Below are positions 63,798-64,000 of a DNA stretch of 64,000 nucleotides, one piece after another. The notes under the pieces were generated by a model. That model was not told the origin of the DNA. It did no database searches and saw nothing but the letters and a program-made list of their open reading frames with translations. Within the stretch, counting starts at the first letter, position 1, and every line of letters starts with the position of its first letter. The translations under genes were made by a program, and so were the position numbers. Where the stretch lies: contig JAUQQC010000008.1 in assembly GCA_030550025.1 (NCBI GenBank), forward strand, positions 49,301-113,300, in the 5' to 3' direction. Source of the DNA: Acidobacteriota bacterium. Lineage in GTDB: Bacteria > Acidobacteriota > Blastocatellia > HR10.

Positions 63798-64000
63798 ATG
63801 AGACGCGCGAAGATCACCATCGGCATCGCCTCTGGTTTCGGGGTGATCATCGCGATCGCCCTGGGGGCCGTCTTGTGGACGAAGAGCGCGCACTTCGATC
63901 GGTTCTTGGAACGGGCGCTCAATGACCGGTTGCGCCATCTCCATCTTCGGATCGAACTGCAGGACGCGAGCATCTCGCTCTGGCGCGGCACGATGGAGCT
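63798..64000 (+). CDS. TamB/AsmA-like protein, N-terminal part only
   Basis: Only the first 67 codons lie in the window; the frame is open at the right edge. A basic start is followed by one membrane helix (IGIASGFGVIIAIALGAVLW), then FLERALNDRLRHLHLRIELQ and DASISLWRGTMEL, the layout of TamB/AsmA-superfamily proteins, where the first periplasmic strands define an inner-membrane-anchored beta-groove for lipid transfer. 151 nt separate it from the riboflavin gene, so it may have its own promoter. The family call is tentative because most of the protein is missing. Confidence 0.6.
   Translation, partial: MRRAKITIGIASGFGVIIAIALGAVLWTKSAHFDRFLERALNDRLRHLHLRIELQDASISLWRGTME

Overview
The window is about 60% G+C, densely packed and chromosomal. 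Its gene set points to an uncultured Gram-negative bacterium, most likely Acidobacteriota (Blastocatellia-like). The supporting features are an outer-membrane secretin carrying a cohesin-like tail, a TonB receptor paired with a secreted beta-helix protein, MqnA (futalosine menaquinone route), SelA and a MacB-like FtsX permease of a style common in that phylum. The phylum call is inference; no rRNA or complete tRNA gene is visible.

Layout. 1-665 is a coiled-coil nuclease-like protein that runs off the left edge. 662-11268 (minus) is one tightly overlapping operon for a hybrid type IV pilus / type II secretion machine: pilN, pilO, a PilP-like protein, a large pseudopilin, pilC, pilB, the secretin, two GspG-like pseudopilins and pilM last. 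Upstream on the same strand are a PKD/OmpA outer-membrane protein and mqnA. 14525-20359 (minus) is a housekeeping run: galU, a Fic-like protein with a destroyed active site, an RNB exoribonuclease, a DUF336 protein, yggS and yggT. 20496-30190 (plus) carries serS, a heptose adenylyltransferase, mfd, a SurA-like foldase, pyrK-pyrD, two small membrane proteins behind a near-consensus promoter, and a ribbon-helix-helix regulator with an operator-like palindrome on its promoter.

30339-35180 (minus) holds the TonB receptor, its beta-helix partner and an anchored protein. 35282-35740 is a decayed IS607-type element, followed by a DUF4173 membrane protein whose start sits in a 33-bp tandem duplication, then selA and a lectin-fold protein. 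39751-46006 (minus) is uvrB-aroC-ABC exporter-unknown-thiE. 46163-49379 (plus) holds an NtrC-type sigma-54 regulator and a secreted M64 metallopeptidase. pncB, accA, a glycosyltransferase, a small tyrosine phosphatase and a helical secreted protein follow.

55971-60343 looks like a decaying accessory zone: a broken thioredoxin-like gene, a secreted beta-propeller with a thrombospondin-type-like Cys motif, a small Cys-containing secreted peptide, a MacB-type permease that has lost much of its periplasmic domain, the 3' stub of its adaptor gene, and long non-coding stretches. The right end has a CapA-like protein, ribE, a ribBA-type gene whose GTP cyclohydrolase II half lacks its zinc cysteines, and the start of a TamB/AsmA-like gene.
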